Assembly (NCBI GenBank): GCA_020850225.1
Contig: JADZFD010000051.1
Coordinates: forward strand, 1-34,113
Reading direction: 5' to 3'
From: Saprospiraceae bacterium
GTDB lineage: Bacteria; Bacteroidota; Bacteroidia; Chitinophagales; Saprospiraceae
Length of the DNA: 34,113 nt
The notes under the pieces were generated by a model, which did no database searches, was not told the DNA's origin, and saw only the letters and a program-made list of their open reading frames with translations. Below are positions 9,392 through 17,863 of this stretch, piece by piece. The first letter of the stretch is position 1, and every line of letters begins with the position of its first letter. Both the position numbers and the translations under genes were made by a program.

Positions 9392-9595
9392 TTACTTCTT
9401 TTGTTTTGTATTCATACCCAATATAGAATATATAGGGCAAAAATTTATAAAACTGGTCGCAGCAAAAATTATTGCAAGAATACCCAATACAATGGCTGTT
9501 GTTCCTGAAATCCAATTCATGAAAAACATAATGGCAATCAAAACAGCAACAGATAGCCGAATCATTTTATCTGTTTGTCCCATATTCTGCTTCAT
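9392..9595 (-). CDS. DUF2892 (YgaP-like transmembrane) small membrane protein
   Basis: A 67-aa protein beginning MKQNMGQTDKMIRL, with two hydrophobic helices and the C-terminal pattern FINFCPIYSILGMNT. This is the usual form of DUF2892 proteins, which resemble the membrane tail of YgaP. I start it at 9595 rather than at the ATG 39 bp upstream, because family members begin shortly before the GQTD(R/K) motif. It probably sits in the inner membrane; function unknown. Confidence 0.8.
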   Translation of the reverse strand: MKQNMGQTDKMIRLSVAVLIAIMFFMNWISGTTAIVLGILAIIFAATSFINFCPIYSILGMNTKQKK

Positions 9596-9677
9596 AAAAA
9601 CTATATTTATATTGATTATTGAAAATAAAACCATATCATATTCATAACTTTCAATTACATCAAAAAGTTTAATTTAT

Positions 9678-9685
9678 TATATTTG
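9678..9685 (+). promoter_or_regulatory. Putative -7 box for GNAT gene
   Basis: TATATTTG fits TAnnTTTG and lies 37 bp before the GNAT start codon. It is followed 3 bp later by a perfect palindrome at the expected transcription start. Confidence 0.45.
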
Positions 9686-9688
9686 CAT

Positions 9689-9700
9689 AATTGTACAATT
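9689..9700 (+). promoter_or_regulatory. Candidate operator palindrome AATTGTACAATT
   Basis: A perfect 12-bp palindrome spans the predicted transcription start downstream of the TATATTTG box. A repressor dimer bound here would block initiation. The regulator is unknown, and short AT-rich palindromes do occur by chance in such DNA. Confidence 0.3.
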
Positions 9701-9722
9701 TAATTGAATTATATTTAGAGAT

Positions 9723-10253
9723 ATGTTTCCTTTTAAAAACCTTCCTACACTTTCTGTCGGTCCATATATGTTGATACCATTAAATGCAGATGATTTTGAA
9801 GCATTGTATCAGGCAGCTTCCGATCCTGAAATATGGGCTCAGCATCCCAATAAAAACCGCTATCAAAAACCCGTATTTCAAAATTTTTTTGATGGTGCCA
9901 TTCAAAGTGGAGGTGCTTATAAAATTATCGACAAACGCAATGACGTTATTATAGGTAGTACGCGTATCTACGATTACAATCCTGAAGCCAACTCAATACT
10001 TATCGGATACACATTTATGACCAAATCTTACTGGGGCATAGGTGCCAATCCGATGATAAAACGGGTATTACTCGACTTTTTATTCCAGTATGTTGACATT
10101 GTTCAACTACATATAGGTGCTGATAACCTGCGTTCACAAATATCCATAGAACGTATTGGTGCTAACAAAGTAGATGAGTTGAAGATAGCTTACTACGGAG
10201 AGCCGGAACGCAACAATTATGTATATGAATTTAAGAAAAACAGATGGAAATAG
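9723..10253 (+). CDS. GNAT family N-acetyltransferase (RimJ/RimL-like)
   Basis: A 176-aa single-domain acetyltransferase. The layout is that of the RimJ/RimL branch of GNAT enzymes: an N-terminal LNADDFEALYQAASDPEIW segment, a central GSTRIYDYNP strand, then IGYTFMTKSYWGIGANPMIKR, where the acetyl-CoA loop is expected, and a C-terminal segment (QLHIGADNLRSQISIERIGA) typical of this branch. It would transfer an acetyl group from acetyl-CoA to an amine, either a protein N-terminus or a small molecule. The acceptor cannot be told from sequence. It is a lone plus-strand gene with its own promoter-like region. Confidence 0.88.
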   Translation: MFPFKNLPTLSVGPYMLIPLNADDFEALYQAASDPEIWAQHPNKNRYQKPVFQNFFDGAIQSGGAYKIIDKRNDVIIGSTRIYDYNPEANSILIGYTFMTKSYWGIGANPMIKRVLLDFLFQYVDIVQLHIGADNLRSQISIERIGANKVDELKIAYYGEPERNNYVYEFKKNRWK

Positions 10254-10303
10254 CATCTTTTTGTCCGACGTTAACCAAAATCAAACTATAAAAAGCGAAT
10301 AAA

Positions 10304-12031
10304 CTATAATTTTACAAGTTTCCTGACTTCGACTGTTCCATCTTCAAACTGTACCTGTAAATAGTAGATACCCGCCGGCAATTCAAAGGTTTCGATTTCC
10401 AACCGTGAGCCTGAATGACTTTCGTTCATTTTTATAATATGCTGATACTGATCGTATAAGATATAAGCATTTACAGATTGTTCTGCCTGTATTCCTATCC
10501 AATCTGTAAATGGATTGGTTGATGTCAGGCTACCTTTTTTCTGACCAAGGTCAATTTCCCTGCATACCTGAATACTACAACCGGCTTCTTTACTATAAAC
10601 TATCAGGCAAACTTTTTGTACTTTTAAATCGGTCACTGGTATATTAACCTCCTGTCCTTCAAAACTTCTGTTAGAATCGCCTATAATCCATTTGTATACA
10701 GCATCATCTGCATTGCTTTTTGCTACCAGAAAGAACCCTGAGTTCCTTTTAATAAAATCAAAATCTGCCTGTATCGGGCAATCAGAAGAATCATTAATTC
10801 TTACATCTATTTTTTTACATATGGTTATGCTGCAAATGTTGGAAAGGGTTTCCAGAGTTCTTGACGGAAGTAGTACTGTGAGGCAAACTTCATATGTTCC
10901 TGAAGCTTTGAATTTATGTTTGAATTCTTTACCGTTATAAGACGAGCCGTCACTGATCCTCCAGTAATATCTCGCTTTATCACCAGCATTACTAAATCCA
11001 ACTGCATCGATTACACCATCAACCAGTGCTATTTTAAAATCGGCAGTCAGGCCACAAGGATTATTAACTTTATCAATCTTAATCTTCTGACATACCGTTT
11101 TGGAGCAAGACCGTATATCATTTACTGCTACTACAGGAAGTGCAACAGTCAGACAAACTTCATATTCTCCCGGTGTTCTGAACTGATGCTTAATCTCTTT
11201 ACCGGAATATCCCGTTCCATCACTGATTTTCCAGAAATATGCAGCCCTGTCACCTGCATTACTGATTCCTGTGGCATGAAGTACTCCGTCCCTGATTTCA
11301 ATTTTAATGTCAGCATCTATATTGCATGGCTGGTTGACTTTATCAATTTTCACCTTCCTGCATATTGTTTCGGAACATTGTTTGTTATCCGTAATATTGG
11401 TAAGCAACACTACTGTCAGGCAGATTTCATAAGTACCCGGTGCCTTAAATGCGTGTTTGAATTCTTTTCCTTTATATTGTGTACCATCGCTGATTTTCCA
11501 GATATACACCGCCCGGTCTCCAGCGCTGCTTGTTCCTGCAGCATATAAAATACCATCTTTTTCTTCAAATTTGAAATCAGGATTCAATCCACATGGATTA
11601 TCACCATTAAATGGATTAACATTTTTGCAAATCGTTTCAGTACAGGAACTTATCGTAGCAGAAGCACTGGTCAAAACTGTCAGACAAACTTTATAATCCC
11701 TTTTCTGAGTAAACTGATGGTAAACAGATGCACCTTTAAGCTTAGTACCGTCTCCCATATCCCAAATAAACTGAGTCGTATTTGAATTTGTGTTGGTATG
11801 TGCTTCAAAATAAAATATTCCATCAGTAATTTTATATTCAAAATCCACTTCAAGATCGCACTCACCTGCATAATTACTTCCATCAGGATGATACGCTGTT
11901 TTAGTCGCAAATTCATCACTAATATGTATGCCCGGATATTCAATTGCCATCCCTGACAGGAAGGTAAAACCGGTCATAAAATAAATAATAGTGAAAAAAC
12001 TGATTATATTTGGAATACATTTACTTTTCAT
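10304..12031 (-). CDS. Secreted PKD-like repeat protein with T9SS sorting domain
   Basis: A 575-aa protein with an N-terminal signal peptide (about residues 1-29). Five PKD-like domains follow at about 58-139, 147-228, 236-318, 326-409 and 418-494, with the (I/M)SDGT or MGDGT core and the YEVCLTV strand. A C-terminal type A T9SS sorting domain spans about 500-575 (NPFTDWIGI, LPAGIYYLQV, final KLVKL). Each repeat has four cysteines in the same spacing, for example C147, C204, C219, C224 and C236, C293, C309, C314. This suggests conserved disulfides in each domain. Repeats 2-4 are most alike; 1 and 5 have diverged. It is likely secreted through the T9SS and attached to the surface, where it could act in adhesion. 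No catalytic motif is seen. Confidence 0.85.
   Translation of the reverse strand: MKSKCIPNIISFFTIIYFMTGFTFLSGMAIEYPGIHISDEFATKTAYHPDGSNYAGECDLEVDFEYKITDGIFYFEAHTNTNSNTTQFIWDMGDGTKLKGASVYHQFTQKRDYKVCLTVLTSASATISSCTETICKNVNPFNGDNPCGLNPDFKFEEKDGILYAAGTSSAGDRAVYIWKISDGTQYKGKEFKHAFKAPGTYEICLTVVLLTNITDNKQCSETICRKVKIDKVNQPCNIDADIKIEIRDGVLHATGISNAGDRAAYFWKISDGTGYSGKEIKHQFRTPGEYEVCLTVALPVVAVNDIRSCSKTVCQKIKIDKVNNPCGLTADFKIALVDGVIDAVGFSNAGDKARYYWRISDGSSYNGKEFKHKFKASGTYEVCLTVLLPSRTLETLSNICSITICKKIDVRINDSSDCPIQADFDFIKRNSGFFLVAKSNADDAVYKWIIGDSNRSFEGQEVNIPVTDLKVQKVCLIVYSKEAGCSIQVCREIDLGQKKGSLTSTNPFTDWIGIQAEQSVNAYILYDQYQHIIKMNESHSGSRLEIETFELPAGIYYLQVQFEDGTVEVRKLVKL
10550..11860 (-). repeat. Five tandem PKD-like coding repeats
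   Basis: These are the DNA units behind the five domains of the preceding protein, each about 250-270 bp. The three middle units share runs such as AGDRA, WKISDGT and ICLTV/VCLTV at the same offsets. They are similar enough that recombination could change copy number, though visible divergence argues against a very recent expansion. Confidence 0.7.
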
Positions 12032-12074
12032 AACTTCGATTTGAATAAGTTTCTAATATTTAAATATCCGCATA

Positions 12075-12082
12075 CAAAGTTA
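12075..12082 (-). promoter_or_regulatory. Putative -7 box for PKD-repeat protein gene
   Basis: The minus strand reads TAACTTTG, about 44 bp before the start codon at 12031. No clear -33 element was seen. Confidence 0.35.
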
Positions 12083-12241
12083 ATATAAATTATCCATACA
12101 TAGTGTATTATTTTTATAAACAATATCTTAGTAACTGAAAACAAACAGTTTGCTTTATGAATATATTATATAATTTTTACATACAAACACTTTTAACACC
12201 CATTATCCGGTCTAATAAACTTAGCAGAATTGGTAAAATTA

Positions 12242-12979
12242 TCAGGGTAATCTCAGCCATCCCAGTATTTCTTCCTGAGCTACTGTCCAGTAATTTTCAT
12301 AATGTACCAGAGGAAAACGTACACGGGTCTGTCTGCCAACATTTTGCTGAACGATTTCAATCTCGCTATCCATTACCCTGGAAATGATCGCGATATGACC
12401 AAAACTATTGCCCTGACTTGGACCAAAAACGATGATATCATTAACTTTGGGTTTCGTGGTTCCGGCATTTTGATACTGAATCAGGCCTCTTTTTGAATTG
12501 AATGCACCATCCGGAAGAGATGTATTGAAATATTCCCTGGCATGACCGTATCCATTGGGCATTTTAAAATTAAAATATTCATAATAGTAACGCTTAATAA
12601 ACTCTACACACTGATATTTCAGTCCGAGGTTATATCCATCCGGAGTTACACTCCTACCGGCAACGTGACCTATACGACCATTGTAATATATCTTTACGTT
12701 GTTAAAAGAGTCAATAGGCAATCCTACTCCTGAATATGTTTCAGCAGATTTTACATTGGCTGAGGTTTTGTTTTTTCTGGATTTTGATTTCTTTTTATCA
12801 GTTCTACCAGTTGATTCTTTTGTGTCATCCGCTAAAACAGATTCTTCAGGAGATTCTTTTGAAAATAAACCATTGATATCTATTGCTTTACTTTGTACTA
12901 GTACAACTATCCCAAAAGCAAGCAGCAATACTGCAACCACTATTAATGCCTGAACTCTGGATGTATCATCTTTTTTCAT
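12242..12979 (-). CDS. Membrane-anchored CHAP-domain protein (putative peptidoglycan amidase)
   Basis: A 245-aa protein. A single hydrophobic helix at about residues 11-29 is followed by a charged, low-complexity linker (about 40-80, rich in K, S, E and T). The CHAP domain runs from about 100 to 245. Its NlpC/P60-like catalytic pair is C124 in YQCVEF and H195 in FGHIAI, with a polar third residue likely N near QQNVG. CHAP domains cleave amide bonds in peptidoglycan stem peptides or cross-bridges, so this is probably a periplasmic wall-remodelling hydrolase held on the inner membrane. It lies 99 bp downstream of the M42 gene and may be in the same transcript. Confidence 0.87.
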   Translation of the reverse strand: MKKDDTSRVQALIVVAVLLLAFGIVVLVQSKAIDINGLFSKESPEESVLADDTKESTGRTDKKKSKSRKNKTSANVKSAETYSGVGLPIDSFNNVKIYYNGRIGHVAGRSVTPDGYNLGLKYQCVEFIKRYYYEYFNFKMPNGYGHAREYFNTSLPDGAFNSKRGLIQYQNAGTTKPKVNDIIVFGPSQGNSFGHIAIISRVMDSEIEIVQQNVGRQTRVRFPLVHYENYWTVAQEEILGWLRLP

Positions 12980-12984
12980 AACAA

Positions 12985-12999
12985 TTTGCTGTCAGCAAA
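12985..12999 (-). promoter_or_regulatory. Perfect hairpin or palindrome before the CHAP gene start
   Basis: TTTGCTG-T-CAGCAAA on the plus strand is a 15-bp palindrome with a 1-nt centre, ending 5 bp before the CHAP start codon. In mRNA it could fold (6 bp, 3-nt loop) over the ribosome entry region. As DNA it could be an operator. There is no independent evidence for either. Confidence 0.3.
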
Positions 13000-13078
13000 A
13001 AAAATTGGCCGGTTTCAAAAAGATACCAAACGTTTTACAGCCTACAAAAATTTTAAGGATTGAGCTAAGATCTACAAT

Positions 13079-14158
13079 TTAAAAATATTTAAAGCTCTGA
13101 CCACTATGTATCGTTAATAAAGTCTCGTAAATCAACGTTATCACACCTTCGATGTCCTGCTGATGTGCCATTTCTACCGTAGTATGCATATATCTTAAAG
13201 GCAGCGAAATAAGTACGGATGGTACTCCTCCATTGCTATATGCAAATGCGTCCGTATCTGTACCAGTGCTTCTACTTGCTGCTGCACGTTGAAATTTAAT
13301 GTTATTTTTTTCGGCAACATCAATTACCTGTTGTAATAACAGATTGTGTACAGCCGGAGCGTAGGTTAATACCGGACCGAGACCACACTGTGTATCCCCT
13401 TGTATCTTATTATCGATCAAGGGTGTACTTGTATCATGTGTCACATCGGTTATGATAGCAACATGTGGTTTTATCGTATTAGCAATCATTTCAGCACCGC
13501 GTAAGCCGATTTCTTCCTGAACAGAGTTTACTATATATAATGAGAACGGTAGTTTTTTCTTATTTGTATGCAATAATCTCGCTACTTCTGCGATACAAAA
13601 ACCGCCCATCCGATTGTCCAGTGCCCTTCCACAGTAATATCTGTCATTCAGTTTAACAAGTTCATCCTGAAACGTAATCACACAGCCTACATGAATATCC
13701 ATTTTAAGCACTTCCTCTTTATCTTTAGCTCCTACATCAACGGTAATATTCTCGAGTGTCGGGCTTAGATTGGCATTTTTACCATGTCGGGTATGAATAG
13801 CCGGCCACCCAAAAACACCCGGAATAATTCCATTTCTGGTATGTACGTGTACCCGCATTGATGGTGCAATAACATGATCCGATCCACCATTTCTGACAAC
13901 ATAAATCATCCCGTTATCAGATATGTAATTGACAAACCAGGATATCTCATCTGCATGCGCTTCAATCACTACCCTGTAATCCATCCCCGGATTAATCACA
14001 CCATAAGCAGTACCATAATTATCCAGATGCCATTCATCTACATAATCATTTATGTAATCTGTCCAGATTTTCTGACCAGAGCTTTCATAACCTGTAGGTG
14101 AAGTATTGTTTAAATATTGAAAAAGGAATTTCTCTGATTTCCTGTTAATCTGACTCAT
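13079..14158 (-). CDS. M42 family metallopeptidase (FrvX-like aminopeptidase)
   Basis: A 359-aa cytosolic di-metal aminopeptidase of the M42 family. Expected landmarks occur in order: the first metal histidine in VIEAHADEI, the bridging aspartate in GRALDNRMGG, the catalytic and metal glutamates in VQEEIGLRGA, a metal aspartate in ITDVTHD, and the last metal histidine in RYMHTTVEM. M42 enzymes form large hollow complexes that trim peptides released by other proteases. There is no signal peptide. The gene sits 30 bp after pyrE on the same strand, so the two are likely co-transcribed, though no functional link is evident. Confidence 0.93.
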   Translation of the reverse strand: MSQINRKSEKFLFQYLNNTSPTGYESSGQKIWTDYINDYVDEWHLDNYGTAYGVINPGMDYRVVIEAHADEISWFVNYISDNGMIYVVRNGGSDHVIAPSMRVHVHTRNGIIPGVFGWPAIHTRHGKNANLSPTLENITVDVGAKDKEEVLKMDIHVGCVITFQDELVKLNDRYYCGRALDNRMGGFCIAEVARLLHTNKKKLPFSLYIVNSVQEEIGLRGAEMIANTIKPHVAIITDVTHDTSTPLIDNKIQGDTQCGLGPVLTYAPAVHNLLLQQVIDVAEKNNIKFQRAAASRSTGTDTDAFAYSNGGVPSVLISLPLRYMHTTVEMAHQQDIEGVITLIYETLLTIHSGQSFKYF

Positions 14159-14188
14159 AATCTGAATTTTAAAAAGTGTTGATTTGGA

Positions 14189-14827
14189 TTACTGAAAGTT
14201 CTGTGTATACCAGTTTTCCGGATTCTGATTCCAGGAAGTAAGAATCGCTTCTTCTTCTTTGGTTATATAATCGGATACCCTTGCTTCCTGAATCAACGTA
14301 TTATAATTGGACAAAGAAAAGTAATTACATTGAATTTTTCTAAAATTCTCCCTTGCTTTTTCAAAGCCGTAATCAAAAACAGCAATTACCCCTAATATAT
14401 TGTGTCCTTCCTTCCTGAGGATTTCCACAACTTCTATTGAACTACCTCCGGTAGAAATCAGATCTTCCACTACTATTATATTAGAATGTTCGGGTATCTC
14501 ACCTTCAATCTGATTTTGTCTGCCATGACCTTTGGGTGCCGACCGTACATAGCAAAATGGCAATCTCAACGCATCTGCCAACAGTGCACCGTGTGCAATA
14601 CCTGCAGTAGCAACTCCGGCGATCATATCTACATTATCAAAGCGATTTGCCAACTCCACCAAGCCAAGTTTAATGTTATCACGCACATCCGGGTAAGACA
14701 AGGTAATCCTGTTATCGCAGTAAATAGGAGACCGCATTCCGGAAGCCCATGTAAAAGGATTTTGAGGGTTTAATTTAATTGCTTTAATTTGCAACAAATT
14801 CTGAGCAATTTTATTTTCAATATTCAT
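14189..14827 (-). CDS. pyrE: Orotate phosphoribosyltransferase
   Basis: PyrE (212 aa, normal length) joins orotate to PRPP to make orotidine 5'-phosphate in pyrimidine synthesis. The PRPP-binding motif is VVEDLISTGGSS. The N-terminal FTWASGMRSPIYCDNR segment and the middle APKGHGRQN flexible-loop segment (the catalytic lysine is expected here) are both characteristic. The enzyme is a cytosolic dimer. Its start codon is only 13 bp from that of the divergent Nudix gene, so its promoter must lie inside the Nudix coding sequence, where a TACATTTG box is seen. It probably heads the transcript pyrE-M42-CHAP. Confidence 0.96.
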   Translation of the reverse strand: MNIENKIAQNLLQIKAIKLNPQNPFTWASGMRSPIYCDNRITLSYPDVRDNIKLGLVELANRFDNVDMIAGVATAGIAHGALLADALRLPFCYVRSAPKGHGRQNQIEGEIPEHSNIIVVEDLISTGGSSIEVVEILRKEGHNILGVIAVFDYGFEKARENFRKIQCNYFSLSNYNTLIQEARVSDYITKEEEAILTSWNQNPENWYTQNFQ

Positions 14828-14840
14828 GAATCCTGTTTAG

Positions 14841-15509
14841 ATGAATAAACCGCAAATGTATAAAATATATATCAATGAGGTTGAGGTTATTTTAAAACCT
14901 ACCTCAGAAATCACACTCGATGATGTACTAAAAGATAAAAGTATCGTCGTCAACTATACCGGTATCAAAAAAGATTTGATGGATTATATTACTATTCCTG
15001 AGCAATATTTGAGATCGGAAAAATTGATAATTCACTACTCTGATTTTGACAAACTCAAGTCGGATTTCAAGTCATTTTATATGGAAATAGAAGCTGGAGG
15101 AGGACTTGTCCGAAATGAGTTTGGTGAATACCTTTTTATCTACAGACGTGGCTCCTGGGATTTACCCAAGGGCAAAATTGAATTGAATGAAACAAAAAAA
15201 GAAGCGACACTCCGTGAAATTTCAGAGGAAACGGGTATCAAAAAAATGAAAATTGTTGATAAACTGATTACTACCAGGCATACCTACCGTACCAACACTG
15301 GAAAACGCATCATCAAAAAGTCTCATTGGTATCTTATTGATTCGGTCAAACAACCCCTGGTGCCGCAGAAAAGCGAAGATATCGAAAAGGCAGTCTGGAT
15401 GACTATGGAAAATTTTTTAAGCAAGAAGCGTAAAGTATATCCCAATATCCTTGATGTCATCAACTGTCGGTTAACAAATATCACAGAAAATAAAGTTAAA
15501 ATCAATTAG
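14841..15509 (+). CDS. Nudix hydrolase
   Basis: A 222-aa Nudix protein. An N-terminal part of about 80 residues has no recognised motif. The Nudix domain follows, with its metal-binding box at residues 111-133 (GKIELNETK...REISEETGI) fitting GX5EX7REUXEEXGU. Such enzymes hydrolyse nucleoside diphosphates linked to another group; the substrate cannot be read from this sequence. An alternative start at 14856 (MYKIYINEVEV) is plausible and would open the gap to divergent pyrE from 13 to 28 bp. It leads a plus-strand run, with mtgA starting 19 bp after its stop. Confidence 0.9.
   Translation: MNKPQMYKIYINEVEVILKPTSEITLDDVLKDKSIVVNYTGIKKDLMDYITIPEQYLRSEKLIIHYSDFDKLKSDFKSFYMEIEAGGGLVRNEFGEYLFIYRRGSWDLPKGKIELNETKKEATLREISEETGIKKMKIVDKLITTRHTYRTNTGKRIIKKSHWYLIDSVKQPLVPQKSEDIEKAVWMTMENFLSKKRKVYPNILDVINCRLTNITENKVKIN
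14853..14860 (-). promoter_or_regulatory. Putative pyrE -7 box inside the Nudix 5' end
   Basis: The minus strand reads TACATTTG, an exact TAnnTTTG, 25 bp upstream of the pyrE start. It overlaps the first codons of the divergent Nudix gene. Confidence 0.45.
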
Positions 15510-15528
15510 ATGCAACCTCAGAAATAAA

Positions 15529-16263
15529 ATGGGCTTATCAAAATCATTAACGAATTGGGTAAAAAAGACTTTGGTCGTCCTCATTACAATTACGGCAGGA
15601 TGGTTGCTCATCTATCGAATAATACCACCTCCTGTTACTATGACAATGATACAAAATTTACTTACTCAGGAAGGATCATTACAATACAGGTATGTAAATA
15701 ACAATCACATCTCAGCTTTTACAAAAGTATGTGCCATGGCTTCTGAAGATCAGAATTTGCCATTTCATAAAGGAATAGATCTGGATGCTATAGGAAATGC
15801 TATACAGCAAAATAAATCCGGAAAAAAAACATTTGGCGCTTCGACAATCAGTCAGCAGGTTGCCAAAAATGTATTCCTGTTCCAAAACAGATCCTATCTG
15901 AGAAAAGTGCTGGAATTATATTTTACAGTATGGATTGAAACTTTATGGCCTAAGGATAAAATCCTTGAAATGTACCTGAATGTCGCTGAGATGGGCACGC
16001 TTATATTTGGCGTAAATGCTGCTGCAGAATATTATTTTAATAAACCTGCCAGCCAGCTTAACCTACGAGAATCCGCATCCCTGATTGCAATTCTACCTAA
16101 TCCTAAAAAGTATAAAATCAAAAATCCCGGTAACTATGTCTCCGGTAGAATTGCACAAATCCAGTCTTTGTACCGCACACTTGATGGAAAAATGTATTTA
16201 AGAGAATTGTATGTTCAGGCTGACAATTCTCTGTATGATTTCTCTAAATATAATCGCAAATAA
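15529..16263 (+). CDS. mtgA: Monofunctional biosynthetic peptidoglycan transglycosylase
   Basis: MtgA (244 aa) polymerises lipid II into glycan strands at the outer face of the inner membrane. One N-terminal membrane helix (about residues 13-31) precedes a GT51 domain. Key motifs are ASEDQNLPFHKGID, with catalytic Glu73 in the EDQ(N/R)F-like motif 1, and GASTISQQVAKNVFL as motif 2. The second conserved glutamate region is ILEMYLNVAEMG. There is no transpeptidase domain, so it is monofunctional. It follows the Nudix gene by 19 bp and precedes DUF4199 by 82 bp. The cluster with a GT2 enzyme fits envelope building. Confidence 0.95.
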   Translation: MGLSKSLTNWVKKTLVVLITITAGWLLIYRIIPPPVTMTMIQNLLTQEGSLQYRYVNNNHISAFTKVCAMASEDQNLPFHKGIDLDAIGNAIQQNKSGKKTFGASTISQQVAKNVFLFQNRSYLRKVLELYFTVWIETLWPKDKILEMYLNVAEMGTLIFGVNAAAEYYFNKPASQLNLRESASLIAILPNPKKYKIKNPGNYVSGRIAQIQSLYRTLDGKMYLRELYVQADNSLYDFSKYNRK

Positions 16264-16345
16264 TATTCTTAATTAAAAAGACTTCCTTACTGACTTGTTC
16301 CATTTTAAGAAATTTCGTAATTTTACCACAAAATAAAGATAAAAC

Positions 16346-16873
16346 ATGGGTAATCTTCCGGTAAAATACGGACTTTGGGCAGGTATCATCAGTATTATAG
16401 TTTCTGTGATATTGTATTTCCTTGACAGAGCTGTATATTTAAGCTTCAATGTTATACCACAGTATATTATACAGATATATTTTATGGTATATGTAGTATC
16501 CCTTGTAAAAAGAAACAACAATGATTTTATTACTTTCAATGAAGCTTTTAAATCTGGCTGGCTAACCTTTATACTGTCGACTACTATCATTGCACTATAT
16601 ACCTACCTCCTATTCAATCATTTGGATACATCCCTGAACGACCAGTTGAAACTCATGCAGGAGGATGCTTTCGCTACAGCTTCCAAGTGGATCAAACTTA
16701 CTGAAGAGCAAAGAGAATTGCAATTGGATCTTATCAGGAATTCAAATCCTTATGACCTTAAAAGTCTCGCTGCTTTACCTGTTACTTATATGTTTCCCGG
16801 AGCAATAATCGCTGCGATTATTGCTTTAATCAAACGTAATGCTGCTGCAGCTTCCAATATAACCCAAGAATAA
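16346..16873 (+). CDS. DUF4199 family membrane protein
   Basis: A 175-aa protein with four hydrophobic helices: two near the N-terminus (about 6-26 and 33-53), one at about 70-90 and one near 145-165. A soluble segment lies between the third and fourth. The arrangement fits DUF4199, a Bacteroidota-specific family often found beside a GT2 glycosyltransferase, as here (9 bp gap). Function unknown. The close pairing suggests it assists or is regulated with the glycosyltransferase. An alternative GT-associated membrane family cannot be excluded. Confidence 0.78.
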   Translation: MGNLPVKYGLWAGIISIIVSVILYFLDRAVYLSFNVIPQYIIQIYFMVYVVSLVKRNNNDFITFNEAFKSGWLTFILSTTIIALYTYLLFNHLDTSLNDQLKLMQEDAFATASKWIKLTEEQRELQLDLIRNSNPYDLKSLAALPVTYMFPGAIIAAIIALIKRNAAAASNITQE

Positions 16874-16882
16874 TATACTGGT

Positions 16883-17818
16883 ATGGATATCTCTGTTGTT
16901 ATACCCTTGTACAATGAAGAAGAATCGCTGACTGAACTGCACGACTGGATAGTTCGTGTCTTGCACAAGAACGGATACAGTTATGAGATCATATTCATTG
17001 ATGACGGTAGCAATGATAAATCCTGGGAAGTGATTCAAAAACTACATCAATCTAATCCCAATGTACATGCTGCCAGATTTCAGCGGAATTATGGCAAATC
17101 AGCCGGACTGAATGTCGGTTTTGAGATGTCCAAAGGCAATGTTGTAATAACTATGGATGCCGATTTGCAGGATAGTCCGGAAGAAATCCCCGAATTATAT
17201 AAAATGATTCATGAAGAAGGCTATGATCTCGTAAGCGGTTGGAAAAAAATCAGGCATGACAATACATTTACTAAAAACCTTCCATCCAAGCTCTACAATA
17301 GTGTCAACAGGATGATATCCGGTATCCAGCTCCACGATATGAACTGTGGTCTCAAGTCCTATAAGTCTGATGTCATCAAAAATATCGAAGTATATGGCGA
17401 AATGCACAGATACATTCCTGTGATCGCCAAGTGGTCTGGTTATAGCAAAATTGGTGAAAAGGTGGTTCAACACCAGGCACGTAAATATGGCGTTTCCAAA
17501 TTCGGTCTTTCCAGATTTATATACGGCCCTTTAGACCTTTTGACGATAATGTTTATGAGCAAATTCGGAAAAAGGCCCATGCATTTCTTTGGTGTAATCG
17601 GATCGATTATTTCCTTTACCGGATTAATGTTGCTGGTATGGCTGAGTGTTGATAAAATTCTCTTTAATACTACTGGTATTGCCAATAGACCTGCATTTTA
17701 TCTGGGTATACTCATGGTTATCGTAGGTGTTCAACTATTTATAGCAGGATTTCTAGGCGAATTAATCAGCCGGAACAGCCCGGAAAGAAATGTATACCGA
17801 ATCTCCGAAGAACTTTGA
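16883..17818 (+). CDS. GT2 family glycosyltransferase (DPM/GtrB-like)
   Basis: A 311-aa enzyme. The N-terminal GT-A fold begins ISVVIPLYNEEESL and contains IFIDDGSNDKSW and the metal-binding DADLQD. The acceptor-region motif QHQARKYGVSKFG is typical of polyprenyl-phosphate sugar transferases. Two C-terminal membrane helices lie at about residues 230-255 and 270-297. Enzymes of this layout load a sugar from a nucleotide donor onto undecaprenyl phosphate at the inner membrane. The sugar is not predictable here. It is the last gene of the run Nudix-mtgA-DUF4199-GT2 and is convergent with the TlpA-like gene 45 bp beyond. Confidence 0.93.
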   Translation: MDISVVIPLYNEEESLTELHDWIVRVLHKNGYSYEIIFIDDGSNDKSWEVIQKLHQSNPNVHAARFQRNYGKSAGLNVGFEMSKGNVVITMDADLQDSPEEIPELYKMIHEEGYDLVSGWKKIRHDNTFTKNLPSKLYNSVNRMISGIQLHDMNCGLKSYKSDVIKNIEVYGEMHRYIPVIAKWSGYSKIGEKVVQHQARKYGVSKFGLSRFIYGPLDLLTIMFMSKFGKRPMHFFGVIGSIISFTGLMLLVWLSVDKILFNTTGIANRPAFYLGILMVIVGVQLFIAGFLGELISRNSPERNVYRISEEL

Positions 17819-17863
17819 TAATATATTGATAATTATAACAATCAGGATGCTAACTACCGATTT

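Noticed and set aside
10916-11548. 210-aa plus-strand ORF inside the PKD-repeat gene
   Set aside because: It is a shadow of the minus-strand coding repeats, with cysteine- and serine-rich content and no family features.
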